From Cynocephalus volans (taxonomy: Eukaryota > Chordata > Mammalia > Dermoptera > Cynocephalidae), in the NCBI RefSeq assembly GCF_027409185.1, contig NC_084469.1, positions 83,487,918 through 83,551,917 of the forward strand: a stretch of 64,000 nucleotides of DNA, in the 5' to 3' direction. A program made the position numbers and the translations under genes. Positions 13,501-21,367 of this stretch are shown in pieces. The notes beneath the pieces are model-generated. The model worked only from the letters and a program-made list of their open reading frames with translations, did no database searches and had not been told where the DNA came from. How positions within the stretch are numbered: position 1 is the first letter of the stretch; every line of letters begins with the position of its first letter.

Positions 13501-14084
13501 AGAGAATTGTGAAGGAGTAAAGCAGACTGGGTATGAGGTGGTGTTGGGAGGAGTGGGACTCCCTGGAGTGCAGAGTCCTCACCCCTGTTTGCATCATCAG
13601 CTGGTGTTCCATGCAGGATTCAGGAAAGCATGTCTGGTGTGAAATTTTCCAATGTTTAAATGTTGGCAACTAAATCCATTTTTTTTTTTGTTTTTGAAGC
13701 GATAGATGAGTTGCATAAAAGAAGTCTGTAGATTTGGCCTATGGGGCATCAGTTTGTGATCTCTGACTTAAAAGTGCAAAGGCCAGTCACTTTGATGTTT
13801 TAACTCTCAAAGAAGCATATTCCTGGATTGTATCAAAAGGGAAGTTGATAAAAATATTGCAGCTAACCTTATTTTTGTTTGTTTTAATGAAGGAACTAGA
13901 AGATCTTCTGCCATCTAGACCAGAAGTTCCTAATGTAATTGGAGAAACAGAGGAGGTAGAGCTTCAGGAATTTGATAGCACTCGAGGCTCTGGAGGTGGT
14001 CAGAGGCGTGAAGCCTATAATGATAGCTCTGATGAAGAAAGCAGCAGCCATCATGGACCTGGAGTGCAGTGTGCCCATCAGTAA
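1433..14084 (+). CDS. DNAJA2: DNAJA2, type I (class A) HSP40 co-chaperone, complete in nine coding exons
   Basis: Coding exons: 1433-1510, 3056-3115, 3434-3657, 6446-6526, 6786-6919, 8621-8817, 12753-12897, 13028-13155, 13893-14084. They total 1239 nt (412 residues plus TAA), the known human length, and every junction is GT-AG. The J domain at the N-terminus has HPD at residues 36-38 and would stimulate HSP70 ATPase. A Gly/Phe-rich linker follows. The cysteine-rich domain has four CxxCxG repeats starting at residues 143, 159, 186 and 202. Two beta-barrel substrate-binding domains and a dimerisation region follow. The protein ends in CAHQ, a CaaX prenylation box known in DNAJA proteins. It acts in the cytosol in HSP70-dependent folding. 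No stop, frameshift or missing key residue was seen. The gene is convergent with GPT2. Confidence 0.97.
3056..3115 (+). CDS. DNAJA2: DNAJA2 coding exon 2 (HPD motif)
   Basis: Encodes residues 27-46, including the YHPDKNP segment. The HPD tripeptide is the J-domain signature that contacts HSP70. The acceptor is TTTTTTGAAG and the donor GTAAGT; both junctions are in phase 0. Confidence 0.97.
3434..3657 (+). CDS. DNAJA2: DNAJA2 coding exon 3 (end of J domain, Gly/Phe region)
   Basis: Encodes residues 47-120 and two bases of residue 121. It covers the end of the J domain, a glycine run and the Gly/Phe-rich stretch (IFGGGLFGF). The donor is GTGAAT, weaker than consensus, and the split Lys codon is completed in exon 4. 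Confidence 0.96.
5371..5412 (-). repeat. CYN SINE fragment
   Basis: The reverse complement of the right part of a tRNA-Ile-like SINE unit (GATAACACCAAGACC...), cut short at about 5412 next to a second SINE. It lies in DNAJA2 intron 3. Confidence 0.6.
5434..5517 (-). repeat. CYN SINE monomer
   Basis: A minus-strand tRNA-Ile-like unit with recognisable A box (GTTAGCTCAGTTGG) and B box (GGTTTGAATCC). It is flanked by an imperfect direct repeat (GGATAACAGGCTTTTT / GGATAATAGGCTTTTT), which suggests it inserted beside an older SINE fragment. Confidence 0.8.
5671..5754 (-). repeat. CYN SINE monomer
   Basis: A minus-strand tRNA-Ile-like unit in DNAJA2 intron 3, ending GGCCGGTCC on the + strand. It is diverged but has the full unit length of about 84 bases. 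Confidence 0.8.
5965..6135 (+). repeat. MIR SINE
   Basis: Matches the MIR core in sense: GCATGGACTCTGGAGCCAGA, then ACAAGTTACTTAACCTCTTG and a CTCAGTTGTACCATGTAAAA stretch. An old mammalian-wide tRNA-derived SINE in DNAJA2 intron 3. Confidence 0.8.
6446..6526 (+). CDS. DNAJA2: DNAJA2 coding exon 4 (start of Cys-rich domain)
   Basis: Encodes residues 122-147 plus two bases of Gly148. It ends in the first CxxCxG zinc-binding repeat, read here as CSTCSG. The acceptor is TTCTCCTCAG and the donor GTAAGT. Confidence 0.97.
6786..6919 (+). CDS. DNAJA2: DNAJA2 coding exon 5 (zinc-binding repeats 2 and 3)
   Basis: Encodes residues 149-192 with CSACRGRG and CSDCNGE. These are the second and third cysteine repeats of the class A HSP40 zinc domain. 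The acceptor is TTTCTTTAG and the donor GTATGC. Confidence 0.97.
7310..7480 (+). repeat. hAT-Charlie type nonautonomous DNA transposon fragment
   Basis: Contains TTTTGTGGGCCAGATAG and GTGTTCCAATAAAGCTTTAT, diagnostic of the MER1-like hAT group whose ends read CAGGGGTC. A second copy lies in the opposite orientation at about 17930-18150. The subfamily name is from memory. Confidence 0.55.
7495..7690 (+). repeat. hAT-like MITE with inverted ends
   Basis: Begins GTGCTGTCCAATAGAA and ends with GGCTACCATATTGAACTG. The internal GTAGCCACTAGCCACC and GTGGCTACTGGCTACC form an inverted pair. This resembles an old mammalian hAT MITE; the family was not determined. Confidence 0.5.
8621..8817 (+). CDS. 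DNAJA2: DNAJA2 coding exon 6 (fourth zinc repeat, substrate-binding domain)
   Basis: Encodes residues 193-258. It starts with [16 protein letters not shown], the fourth cysteine repeat, and runs into the C-terminal substrate-binding beta sheet ([15 protein letters not shown]). It ends at a codon boundary before GTAATT. Confidence 0.97.
9055..9200 (+). repeat. MIR-like fragment
   Basis: Contains CATTAAGTAATCCTGTTGTC, CTCAGTTTCCTTGTTTGGG and AAATAAAGGCATTAGACCAG, a diverged MIR-type order. It lies in DNAJA2 intron 6. Confidence 0.5.
9498..9598 (+). repeat. CYN SINE monomer with A-rich tail
   Basis: A sense tRNA-Ile-like unit: TTAACTCAGTTGGTTAGAG (A box), GATAACACCAAGGTC, GGGTTCGATCCC (B box), then CTGGCCAGCTGC and an (A)n/(AAAT)n tail. 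It lies in DNAJA2 intron 6. Confidence 0.85.
10470..10630 (+). repeat. MIR fragment
   Basis: Contains AGATCACTGGATTTGAAGGC, GAGTTCTGGCTCCCATTTAC and AATGAGATTGTGAAGTAAG in MIR order. It lies in DNAJA2 intron 6. Confidence 0.5.
11655..11836 (+). repeat. MER5-like hAT-Charlie fragment
   Basis: Contains TTAGAATCACCTGGAGGGCT, TTTCTAACAAGTTTCCTGG and TCCAGAACCACTC in the order of MER5 elements. It lies in DNAJA2 intron 6. Confidence 0.75.
12753..12897 (+). CDS. DNAJA2: DNAJA2 coding exon 7
   Basis: Encodes residues 259-306 ([20 protein letters not shown] onward), part of the second C-terminal domain. The acceptor is TTATCTATAG and the donor GTAAAT. The preceding intron of about 3.9 kb is the longest in the coding part. 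Confidence 0.97.
13028..13155 (+). CDS. DNAJA2: DNAJA2 coding exon 8, with a SINE starting 9 bases past its donor
   Basis: Encodes residues 307-349 ([20 protein letters not shown] onward). The donor is GTAAGT at 13156. A minus-oriented CYN SINE follows directly, and its target-site duplication repeats the donor sequence at 13303, giving a second potential donor 147 bases downstream. Confidence 0.96.
13165..13299 (-). repeat. CYN SINE inserted at the DNAJA2 exon 8 donor
   Basis: A minus-strand tRNA-Ile-like unit with its A-rich tail seen as T-rich sequence on the left (13165-13220). It is flanked by a perfect 12-base duplication, TCTGTAAGTGTT, at 13153-13164 and 13300-13311. The left copy contains the exon 8 splice donor. 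Confidence 0.85.
13893..14084 (+). CDS. DNAJA2: DNAJA2 coding exon 9 (C-terminus, CaaX box)
   Basis: Encodes residues 350-412 and TAA. It contains an acidic stretch, a Gly/Ser-rich segment with EESSSHH, and the terminal CAHQ prenylation motif. The open frame extends upstream of the acceptor ATGAAG but is intronic there. Confidence 0.97.
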   Translation, partial: ELEDLLPSRPEVPNVIGETEEVELQEFDSTRGSGGGQRREAYNDSSDEESSSHHGPGVQCAHQ

Positions 14085-14495
14085 ACTCTGCAGACAAATT
14101 GCACAAGTGGATTTTCTTTCCACATTTGCCTGATATGTTCTCAGCGATCTAGCTGGAGTGTCTGATCAATCCAGATGAACTGATGGACATCTGTTGGTCT
14201 ATGTGTAACTTTTACAATTGGTATAGTATCTACAGAGTGTATAATTTAAACTAACCACAAAGCTTTACATCTTCATTTCGACTGTTCTGTAGCAGAATAA
14301 AGCACTTGAAAGGAAACAAGACTCCCTTTCACACATGGGTTATAAGTTTCAGTCCTGGTATCTGTGCTTGATTTTTATCAGTTTTGTGTAGATTTTATGT
14401 TTCATGTTTTAAATTCAAATCCCACATTGTAAAGTTTGTACAATTTGTCTTGAAGCTTTGTGTTTGGCTGCACCTGCATAAGCTGCTACAAATAG

Positions 14496-14501
14496 AATAA
14501 A
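14496..14501 (+). terminator. DNAJA2: Proximal poly(A) signal of DNAJA2
   Basis: AATAAA about 410 bases past the stop codon. Another lies at 14296 and a third at 14679. Which are used cannot be decided from sequence. Confidence 0.5.
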
Positions 14502-14620
14502 GAATTTCATAGCCTGTATCTATCATTTAGATGCATGGGAAAAAATGGGCTTTGCACACAATGGGTTTGGAGCTGACTAGGAACAATGGAAAAAATTACA
14601 TTAGCTGTGGTGGTAAAAAA

Positions 14621-14651
<31 letters not shown>

Positions 14652-15330
14652 TCTTCCGAAAGGTTTCTGAAACTTGATAATAAAAAGCAGTTGGTGTAAA
14701 TTATTCTTTGTGTCACATTTTTAGAAGGAAGAACATATTTTGAGCTGTAAAATATATCCTTAAACTGGAGAATATATCCTTAGTTTTGGTTCTTAAACAG
14801 CCCTTAAAAACCCATTGGTCTGAAGCTTATGCTTCAGGTACCTGCCCATTTTGTAGTTTTAAAAGAGAAAAGGTTGGTAGAAACAGGCTTTATTGGCTTC
14901 AATTGATGCTTTGTAGAGTCAAGGACATCTAAGTTATGTAACTCCTAAGTTATGATCCTAAGCATTGGGGCTAGCCCAGGCCTCTGTATCTTCCTACCAC
15001 CACCCCCTTTTTAAAAAATAAGGTAACAGCAAATCAATAGTAGAACCATGTCTGCATAGAACCTGTTAAAATGCTCTGTTTTCATTAAATGTTAAGTTAA
15101 AGATGCTCTGTCTCCTTTAAGTTGAATATTTGAAATTGGGGGAAGCATTGATTACTATGTTGATTTTCTAGAATGTTTTATAGAAAAGTGAGACTCTTAG
15201 GCTTGCATGAGAAAAATCAGGTAAAACGACTATGAAAAGGATGTTGTGTTCCTCTTTCCATCTTTTTCCCCCCATCTTCTGATATTACCTTCCCACTCAG
15301 AGATTTTTTTTTTATGATTTTTATTTTGCA

Positions 15331-15409
15331 GCTGGCTGGTAAGGAGATCCAAACCCTTGACCTTGGTATTACTGGGTATACTCTAACCAACTCAGCTAAC
15401 CAGCCAACC
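15331..15409 (-). repeat. CYN SINE monomer in the DNAJA2 3'UTR
   Basis: A minus-strand unit with GAGATCCAAACCCTTGACC (reverse of the B-box region) and CTCAGCTAACCAGCC (reverse of the A box). It lies upstream of the distal poly(A) signal, so it would be transcribed into the long UTR. Confidence 0.8.
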
Positions 15410-15780
15410 AAAATTAGATATTTTTAGGGCACACTTATTTGAGGGAAAAGAGACATCAGATGCACGTTTTACATTTGTAAAGGAACAAATAGAAACCAAA
15501 AACTAAAATTTTGAAATGTATTATGCCATCCCTGATTCTAAATATAATACTTGCCGTTTATTTCTAGGTCTGGAAGAACCTGAACATGTCTTGATGCTAA
15601 TCAAGGCCTATGAGGTTTAAATTATTGCCCTATCCACTCTACCTCCATTGTACAAAAAATATTTTACAACAAGCCTGGGCAAGATTCAACAGCATAGTAG
15701 TTTTGTATCCAAGGTTACTTCCCCACAGCCACTTTAAGCATAAGAAATAACAGTGGTAACATAAAGTTTGTAGCCTTTCC

Positions 15781-15786
15781 AATAAA
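15781..15786 (+). terminator. DNAJA2: Candidate distal poly(A) signal of DNAJA2
   Basis: AATAAA followed by a GT/T-rich stretch (TTTGTTCAGTGTAGTC) that fits a downstream element. It is the last canonical signal before L1-derived sequence begins. Confidence 0.5.
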
Positions 15787-15984
15787 GGTTTATAAAACAG
15801 TTTGTTCAGTGTAGTCTTTCTTTCAATTCTACCTATCTACCCAGGTCTTTTGAGTAGCAAAGAAAACTGTTTGAAAGGGGGAGGGAAACCCTGTTAAGAT
15901 CTTTTATTTCACTTGACCTACTTGTTGTACTTTGTAGAGCACCTGTCTAGAGAATAAGCATAAGTAGGGTCACCAGCACAAGAA

Positions 15985-16795
15985 AAATTTTCTAACAGCT
16001 TTAATGAGAGATAATTTATATACCATAAAATTTACCCTTTAAAAAATTTACTCTCAGTGGTTTTCAGTATACTCAGGTTTGTGCAATCATCACCACTATC
16101 TAATTCCAGAACATTTTCATCACTCCCCTAAAAGGAACCCTGAATCTATCAGCAGTCCCTGTCCCTTCCATTCTCTCCCCAGCCCCTGGTGCAATCACTA
16201 ATGGCTAGTTGTTTCTAAATATTTGCCTATTTTGGACGTTCTGTATAAATAGGATCATAACAATATATATGGCCTTATTTGTGATGCGTTCATTTAGCAT
16301 GTTTTCAAGGTTGACCCTCGTTCACAGCATTTTCACTACCTCATTTTTATTGCCAAATAATATTTTACTGCATAGATAAACCATACATTTTGTTTACCCA
16401 TGTGTCATAGTAAACATGTTGGTGAACATTTTATTTTTTTCCATTTGGGGGCATTACAAATAATGCTACAAATATTGATGTACAGAAGTTTTTGTTTGGA
16501 CATGTTTTCAATTCATTTGGATATGTACTTAAGAACGGAAGTGGGTTATACGATAACCATGTTTGACCTGAGGGACCTGCCAAACTTCTCCAAAGTGACC
16601 GCACAATTTTACAATTCTACTAGCAATGAAGTAGGGTTCCAGTTTTTCCATATCCTTTGTCTTCGATTATAGCCATCCTAGTGGGTATGAATTGGTTTTG
16701 ATTGGCATTTCCCTGATCACTGATGTTAAGCATCTTTTCATGTGCATAACTGGCTATTTGTATGTATTTGAAGAAATTTTTTATCTGATTTCCTT
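15985..16795 (-). repeat. Old L1 3' fragment
   Basis: The reverse complement of an L1 3' region. GTGCAATCATCACCACTATC, GGTGAACATTTTATTTTTTTC and CACTGATGTTAAGCATCTTT are typical antisense L1M 3' sequence. It makes up most of 16-16.8 kb, and no gene is seen there. Confidence 0.7.
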
Positions 16796-17197
16796 TTTCT
16801 GTTGCAGGATACCATGTATTTAGTCATAATATGTGTGTAGACTCCTCTTGCCTGTACAGTTCTCATTTGCTTAACACAAGACTCCTCAAGCGATTTAATA
16901 TTTGGTCAGCATAAAATCTTTAGAATGCCTTTGCCAATGTTATACATTTTATCTGATGAAGACATCCTAAAGCATAAATTTATAATGGTTGATTAATATT
17001 TTACTAACATTGATTGGTACATACTCACATCTAAGACATCTTGTGAGTTCAGTTAGTAAAAACACCAATCATAACAGGCACATCTGGAGGGCGAGTAATT
17101 TGTAATACATTATTTTGTATCATTGAAAGTCAAAGGATCTTGATCCATGGACAATCATGGGTCCAGAGATCTGTGTAACAAATTAGAGTGGGCACAA

Positions 17198-17379
17198 GGG
17201 CCGGCCCATGGCTCACTTGGGAGAGTGTGGTGCTGCTAACTAACACCAAGGCCATGGGTATGGATTCCTATATAGGGATGGCCAGTTAGCTCACTTGGGA
17301 GAGTGTGGTGCTGACAACACCAAGTCAAGGGTTAAGATCCCCTTACCGGCCATCTTTTAAAAAAACAAACAACAAAAAA
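17198..17379 (+). repeat. CYN SINE dimer with perfect target-site duplication
   Basis: A full dimer: GGGCCGGCCCATGGCTCAC, junction CTATATAGGGATGGCC, second unit ending CTTACCGGCCATCTTTT, then an A-rich tail. It is flanked by a perfect 21-base direct repeat at 17177-17197 and 17380-17400, so it was mobilised by L1-type target-primed insertion. Confidence 0.92.
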
Positions 17380-17929
17380 AACAAATTAGAGTGGGCACAA
17401 AAGTAATCAGTTTATCTCTCATCAGATACTTTATTTGTCACTTGTGGTGTTGGTGTCATCCAAGGAATTTTAATTAAAATGTACAACACTGGAGATTAAT
17501 TTCAGTGTTCATTATGTCATGAACACTTCAGTGTCATCTGGGTCTGGGGAAGAGGTAGAACATTGTAACTCTTCTCCGGCAACTGATACTTACTTGGGAA
17601 GCCCACATGAAGTTACTGTTCAACAATTGTTATCAATTCTTTTTTGTTTCTTTTTGTAAAGAAGTTAAACCCTAGCAGACGAGCCCCCAGCATGCACTAT
17701 ATCTTTAAAGTCCTTGGTTTGAACCCCTGGAAAACTAGATATGTCCACATGGACTGAATCCCTGGCCCAGGTTAGTCACCTTACTTCCCTTTGTTTGCAT
17801 AAAGAGGACAGAAAAGGCAGATGATGCCAGGAGGTTTGGGGGCTTATAATGGGAACTTTCTGTATTTTTGCCACTTTTATTCAATCTCCTCTCTTTGGGT
17901 AATTGTCCTCTGGTTTTCCTCTAAAGCTA

Positions 17930-18150
17930 GAGGTCAGCAAACCACAGCCCATGGGCCAAATCCAACCTACCACCTGTTTTTGTTAATAAAGTTTTATTGG
18001 AATACAGCCATAGTCATTTTTTAACATATTGTCTATGCTGCCACAATAGCAGGATTGAGCAGTTGCAACAGAGGTCGTATGTTCTGCAAAGCCTAAGATA
18101 TTTCTTTCTTGCTGTTTATAGGAAAAGTTTGCCCACTTCTGCTCCAGGGA
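17930..18150 (-). repeat. hAT-Charlie type nonautonomous DNA transposon
   Basis: GGTCAGCAAACCACAGCCCA, AATAAAGTTTTATTGGAATA and GGAAAAGTTTGCCCACTTCT are the reverse of the element whose other copy lies at 7310-7480. The flanks (about 17780-17930 and 18190-18290) look like the two halves of an older MaLR-type LTR. Confidence 0.6.
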
Positions 18151-18570
18151 ACCACAACCTACTGACTCTCAGTCCTTGTGAATCAGAACCAATCCTGTAA
18201 TACATCAGCTAATAAATTCCTCTTTTGTTTGAGTTGGGTTTTCTGTCACTTGGTAACCAGTTGAGTCCTACCTGACACAAGGCTGGCCCAGCGCAAATCA
18301 CTTTTTCTCCGGGCATGGCTTAAAACATATACCCAGGGCAATGGCTCAGGTCCATTCCAATCGTAGATAGACAGGAATCATGTTCCTTTGATCAGAAGCT
18401 GCAACTTTTCTGTCGACTGGATCAAATATTTGAAATAGGGAGTTTCCCAGAAGATCCCAGGTAATGGCCACTATCTGGTGGTGCCTCATTTGTATGTTCA
18501 GCTACATAGATATATAGATAGATGATAAATAAAAAGATCGATGATTGATAGAGTGGAAAAGGACACATAT

Positions 18571-18650
18571 GAAGGTGCTTCAAAAAGTCCATGGAAAGAT
18601 TCGTATTATCTTTCAATTCTATTTTTCCATGAAGTTTTTGAAGTCCACTT
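18571..18650 (-). repeat. Palindromic MITE copy 1
   Basis: About 80 bases with inverted ends: GGTGCTTCAAAAAGTCCATGG on the left and CATGAAGTTTTTGAAGTCC on the right. Its reverse complement aligns along the whole length with the copies at 59087 and 59823. It resembles short mariner-type MITEs; the family is not identified. Confidence 0.7.
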
Positions 18651-18769
18651 GTTTATATATTTGGTGAGACAGCAATAGTTCTGTGGACTAACAGGCTTGG
18701 AAGGATGGAAGCTTGCTACCTCCACATCTCAGGGTGTGGACCGTGTCATAACAGCCCACCAACATCATG

Positions 18770-18990
18770 GAATGATCTATATATACCAGGCTCAGAGCTT
18801 AGTGTTCCACATCATATGAACACACAACCCTGTAAGGTAGAAATTATTATTGCCCCAGTTTACAGATAAGGAAGCAAAATCTCAGAGATATTAAGAAATT
18901 TCAGAAAGGTCACACGGCCAGCAAGAGAGGAAGAAGAGATTCCAGTTCAAGTTCAAACTCTAAAGCCCATGCTTTTCAATGTGATGCTGT
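18770..18990 (-). repeat. MIR SINE
   Basis: Antisense MIR: ATTGCCCCAGTTTACAGATA, AAATCTCAGAGATATTAAG, AAGGTCACACGGCCAGCAAG and TCTAAAGCCCATGC. Confidence 0.75.
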
Positions 18991-19669
18991 ATGACCACAC
19001 CAACAATCCCTGTAAAAGCAGCAACTCTTTCTCCACACTGTCAGCAAGTACTGGCTGGAGCTCTCACTGGTCTGGTGTGGGTGATATGCCATCCTTGAGC
19101 CAATCACTGGGGTCAGGGTGAGCATGGTGCATTGATTGGTGGGGCCATTCTTACCTAAATGACAGAACCTACGCAGTGGTAGTGCCAGCATTTCCACATA
19201 GCAAGGCCTTGGGACTTAACACCAATTCTCCTCATTAAAGGATGATGGGTATGGGGTGGGGTTTCAAAGACTAGGAGCTCTGTTAATAGGTGCCAGCTAT
19301 TGTTTAGGAATTGTCTACCCTGGGAGTTTTGCACTTTTGTCTTGCAAAGCTGAAACTGCTAAGTCAGAGGGCAAGGGTTTATTTTAGGAAAACAAAACAC
19401 TGCCCATGGGAATTCCATAGGTGAACAGCTCCCTCTGGTGCTTAAACATTTTTCATCCAGCAGTTCCTTTTCTAGACCTTTATCTTAGGAAAGTTATGGT
19501 TCAGCAACAAGATCCAATACAAGAATGTTCACTGAAAGATTGTTTATGATTGTGAGAAATTGAAAATAATCAAACACCCCCTTAAATTTTGTTACATCCA
19601 CTTAATGCATACTATGCAGTTATTAAAACACAATGTTTTTTTTTTTTTTTTAAATGTAAAGAATGTTTT

Positions 19670-19825
19670 GGGCCGAGCCTGTGGCGCACTTGGGAGGGTG
19701 CAGCGCTGGGAGCGCGGCGACTCTCCCAGTGGCCGCAGGTTCGGATCCTATATAGGAATGGCCGGTGCACTCACTGGCTGAGTGCCGGTCACGAAAAAGA
19801 AAAAAAAAATTTTTTTTAAATAAAT
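19670..19825 (+). repeat. Chimeric CYN SINE variant with perfect target-site duplication
   Basis: It begins GGGCCGAGCCTGTGGCGCAC and ends with CTATATAGGAATGGCCGG plus a short tail piece. The middle (CAGCGCTGGGAGCGCGGCGA) is unlike the usual CYN unit. It is flanked by a perfect 18-base repeat, AAATGTAAAGAATGTTTT, at 19652-19669 and 19826-19843. Confidence 0.85.
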
Positions 19826-19847
19826 AAATGTAAAGAATGTTTTATGA

Positions 19848-19942
19848 GGGCTGTCCTGTTAGCTCAGCTGTTTAGGGCACAGCCTTTGACATCAAGGTCA
19901 AGCATTCAGATCCACGTACAGGCCAGCTGTGGGAAAAAAAAA
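19848..19942 (+). repeat. CYN SINE monomer, diverged
   Basis: A sense unit: GTTAGCTCAGCTGTTTAGG (A box), ATCAAGGTCAAGCATTCAGA (degraded B box), GGCCAGCTGTGGG, then an A tail. It is more diverged than its neighbours, hence older. Confidence 0.75.
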
Positions 19943-20340
19943 TTATGACATGATGTTAATTATATAATAGTTGGAAATGCATTCAATATGAAGCTGTTAA
20001 AATACATGCTTGCATAATTGTTCTGATAGGATGTGCACAAAGTTGAAAATAATGGTTTTCTCTGGGTTTGAAGATTATGGGTGTGTTTAAGAATAATTTT
20101 TTAACCAAAATTTTATTGTGAAAATTTATTACAAAAATATACACGAAAGTAAAGAGAATAATGTAATAAAACTCTATATACACCCATTTCCCCTAATTCA
20201 TTATCAATATTTTGCCACACTTCCTTTATTTTTTTTTTTTAACTGATCTGTTTCGTAGAGTATTTTAAAGCAAATCTCAGACATTACTAAATTTTATCCC
20301 TATATATTTCAACAAGCATCTTTAAAAAGGACATTTCTTA

Positions 20341-20408
20341 GGGGAAGCCCATGGCTCACTTGGGAGAGCGTGGTGCTGACAACACCGGTCATCTTTTAAA
20401 AAAAAAAA
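20341..20408 (+). repeat. Internally deleted CYN SINE with perfect target-site duplication
   Basis: Only about 68 bases: the start GGGGAAGCCCATGGCTCAC and GAGAGCGTGGTGCTGACAAC joined directly to the terminal CGGTCATCTTTT and an A-rich tail. It is flanked by a perfect 20-base direct repeat at 20321-20340 and 20409-20428, so the deleted form itself was inserted. Confidence 0.88.
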
Positions 20409-21050
20409 TTTAAAAAGGACATTTCTTAAGTGTTTACAATGCCACTATCACACCTCGCAAAATTAACAATAAACCCTTTATTTTCTGCACTACCCAGGTT
20501 ATATTCACAATTCCATGAGTAATTATCTATTCTTTTTTCTTACCTGCATTTTCTAATCTTTTAAAAAAACAAACGTATTATTAAAAAGCAACAGTTAAAG
20601 AAGTTAAAGTCCTTTGATTTAAACATTTTTTCCTGGAACACAGATTACATTTAGCTATTAAATACAAAATCTGATGGATCCAGCAATGTTCTAAAAGACA
20701 ATAAGAGCTTGCAACTTTTTAGCAGTTTAATGACTCTTTAGAATTCTAAAGAATTCTTCTTAAAGACTTTCCAGCTTAAGCATTTTAAGGCAGAACAACA
20801 TGGGAGAGGGAGGGGATGTGTTTGGGAGAGACAGAGATAAACAGAGATTGATTTCCATAATCAGATATTATTTAAGTACAGTGTTATCTTAAGGTGACCC
20901 TGGAGGCCCCACTCCCTGCTCAAAATCCACACTGCCTCCAACCAAACCAGCCCCAGCCTCACTTATTGCCCTAACAGAACTGGCAGTAGTTGTGGACAGC
21001 TACAGCCGTACCAACTCCTCCTTCCTGTCCTCTTTGCTAAAAAAAAAATC

Positions 21051-21347
21051 TGTAAGAACCCAAATGCCCCAAGGGATCACACCCTGATCACATAAGCCCC
21101 ACCGTGATCACATAAGCCACACCCCATCATGGCGCTGGTTGCCCTTCTCTTCTGCATTCTCCTTCCCTCCGGCGTGAATCGCACGCCAATCAGCTCCCCC
21201 ACCAAGCCCCATGCGGTATGCTAAATAGGGATTGTATTTTAAACCAATCAGCTTTCCCTTAAAGCCCTATATATATGTGTGTGTGTGTTGCCTAATAAAG
21301 CGAGCTCTCCCTGGTGGATCGTCAACTGGTGTCGACTCGTCCTTTCA
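21051..21347 (+). repeat. 5' LTR of the provirus
   Basis: 297 bases, starting TGTAAGAACC and ending CTTTCA (TG...CA). It holds two CCAAT motifs, a TATA-like TATATATA at 21269-21276 and AATAAA at 21294-21299. TATA and AATAAA are only about 25 bases apart, so the R region must be short. A repeat of TGATCACATAAGCC is present twice here but once in the 3' LTR. Confidence 0.93.
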
Positions 21348-21349
21348 TT

Positions 21350-21367
21350 TGGTGCCGAACCCAGGGA
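21350..21367 (+). other. Primer binding site, tRNA-Phe-like
   Basis: TGGTGCCGAACCCAGGGA lies two bases after the LTR. By memory it differs at two positions from the complement of the tRNA-Phe 3' end (TGGTGCCGAAACCCGGGA), as in HERV-F type elements. Other tRNAs fit worse. Confidence 0.7.

Larger units (their letters stand above)
14085..15805 (+). other. DNAJA2: DNAJA2 3' untranslated region
   Basis: Follows the TAA. AATAAA signals lie at 14296, 14496, 14679 and 15781, so alternative 3' ends are likely. If the distal one at 15781 is used, the UTR is about 1.7 kb and includes a T-run (about 14619-14646) and a minus-oriented CYN SINE (15331-15409). The distal end is a judgement; no transcript evidence is available. 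Confidence 0.6.
19440..20110 (+). repeat. Old L1 ORF2/3' fragment split by SINEs
   Basis: AGAATGTTCACTGAAAGATT, GAAAATAATCAAACACCC and ACTATGCAGTTATTAAAACA follow the order of the L1 ORF2 end. Two CYN SINEs (19670 and 19848) interrupt it. The following 20110-20480 also looks L1-derived, in the opposite sense. Confidence 0.55.
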
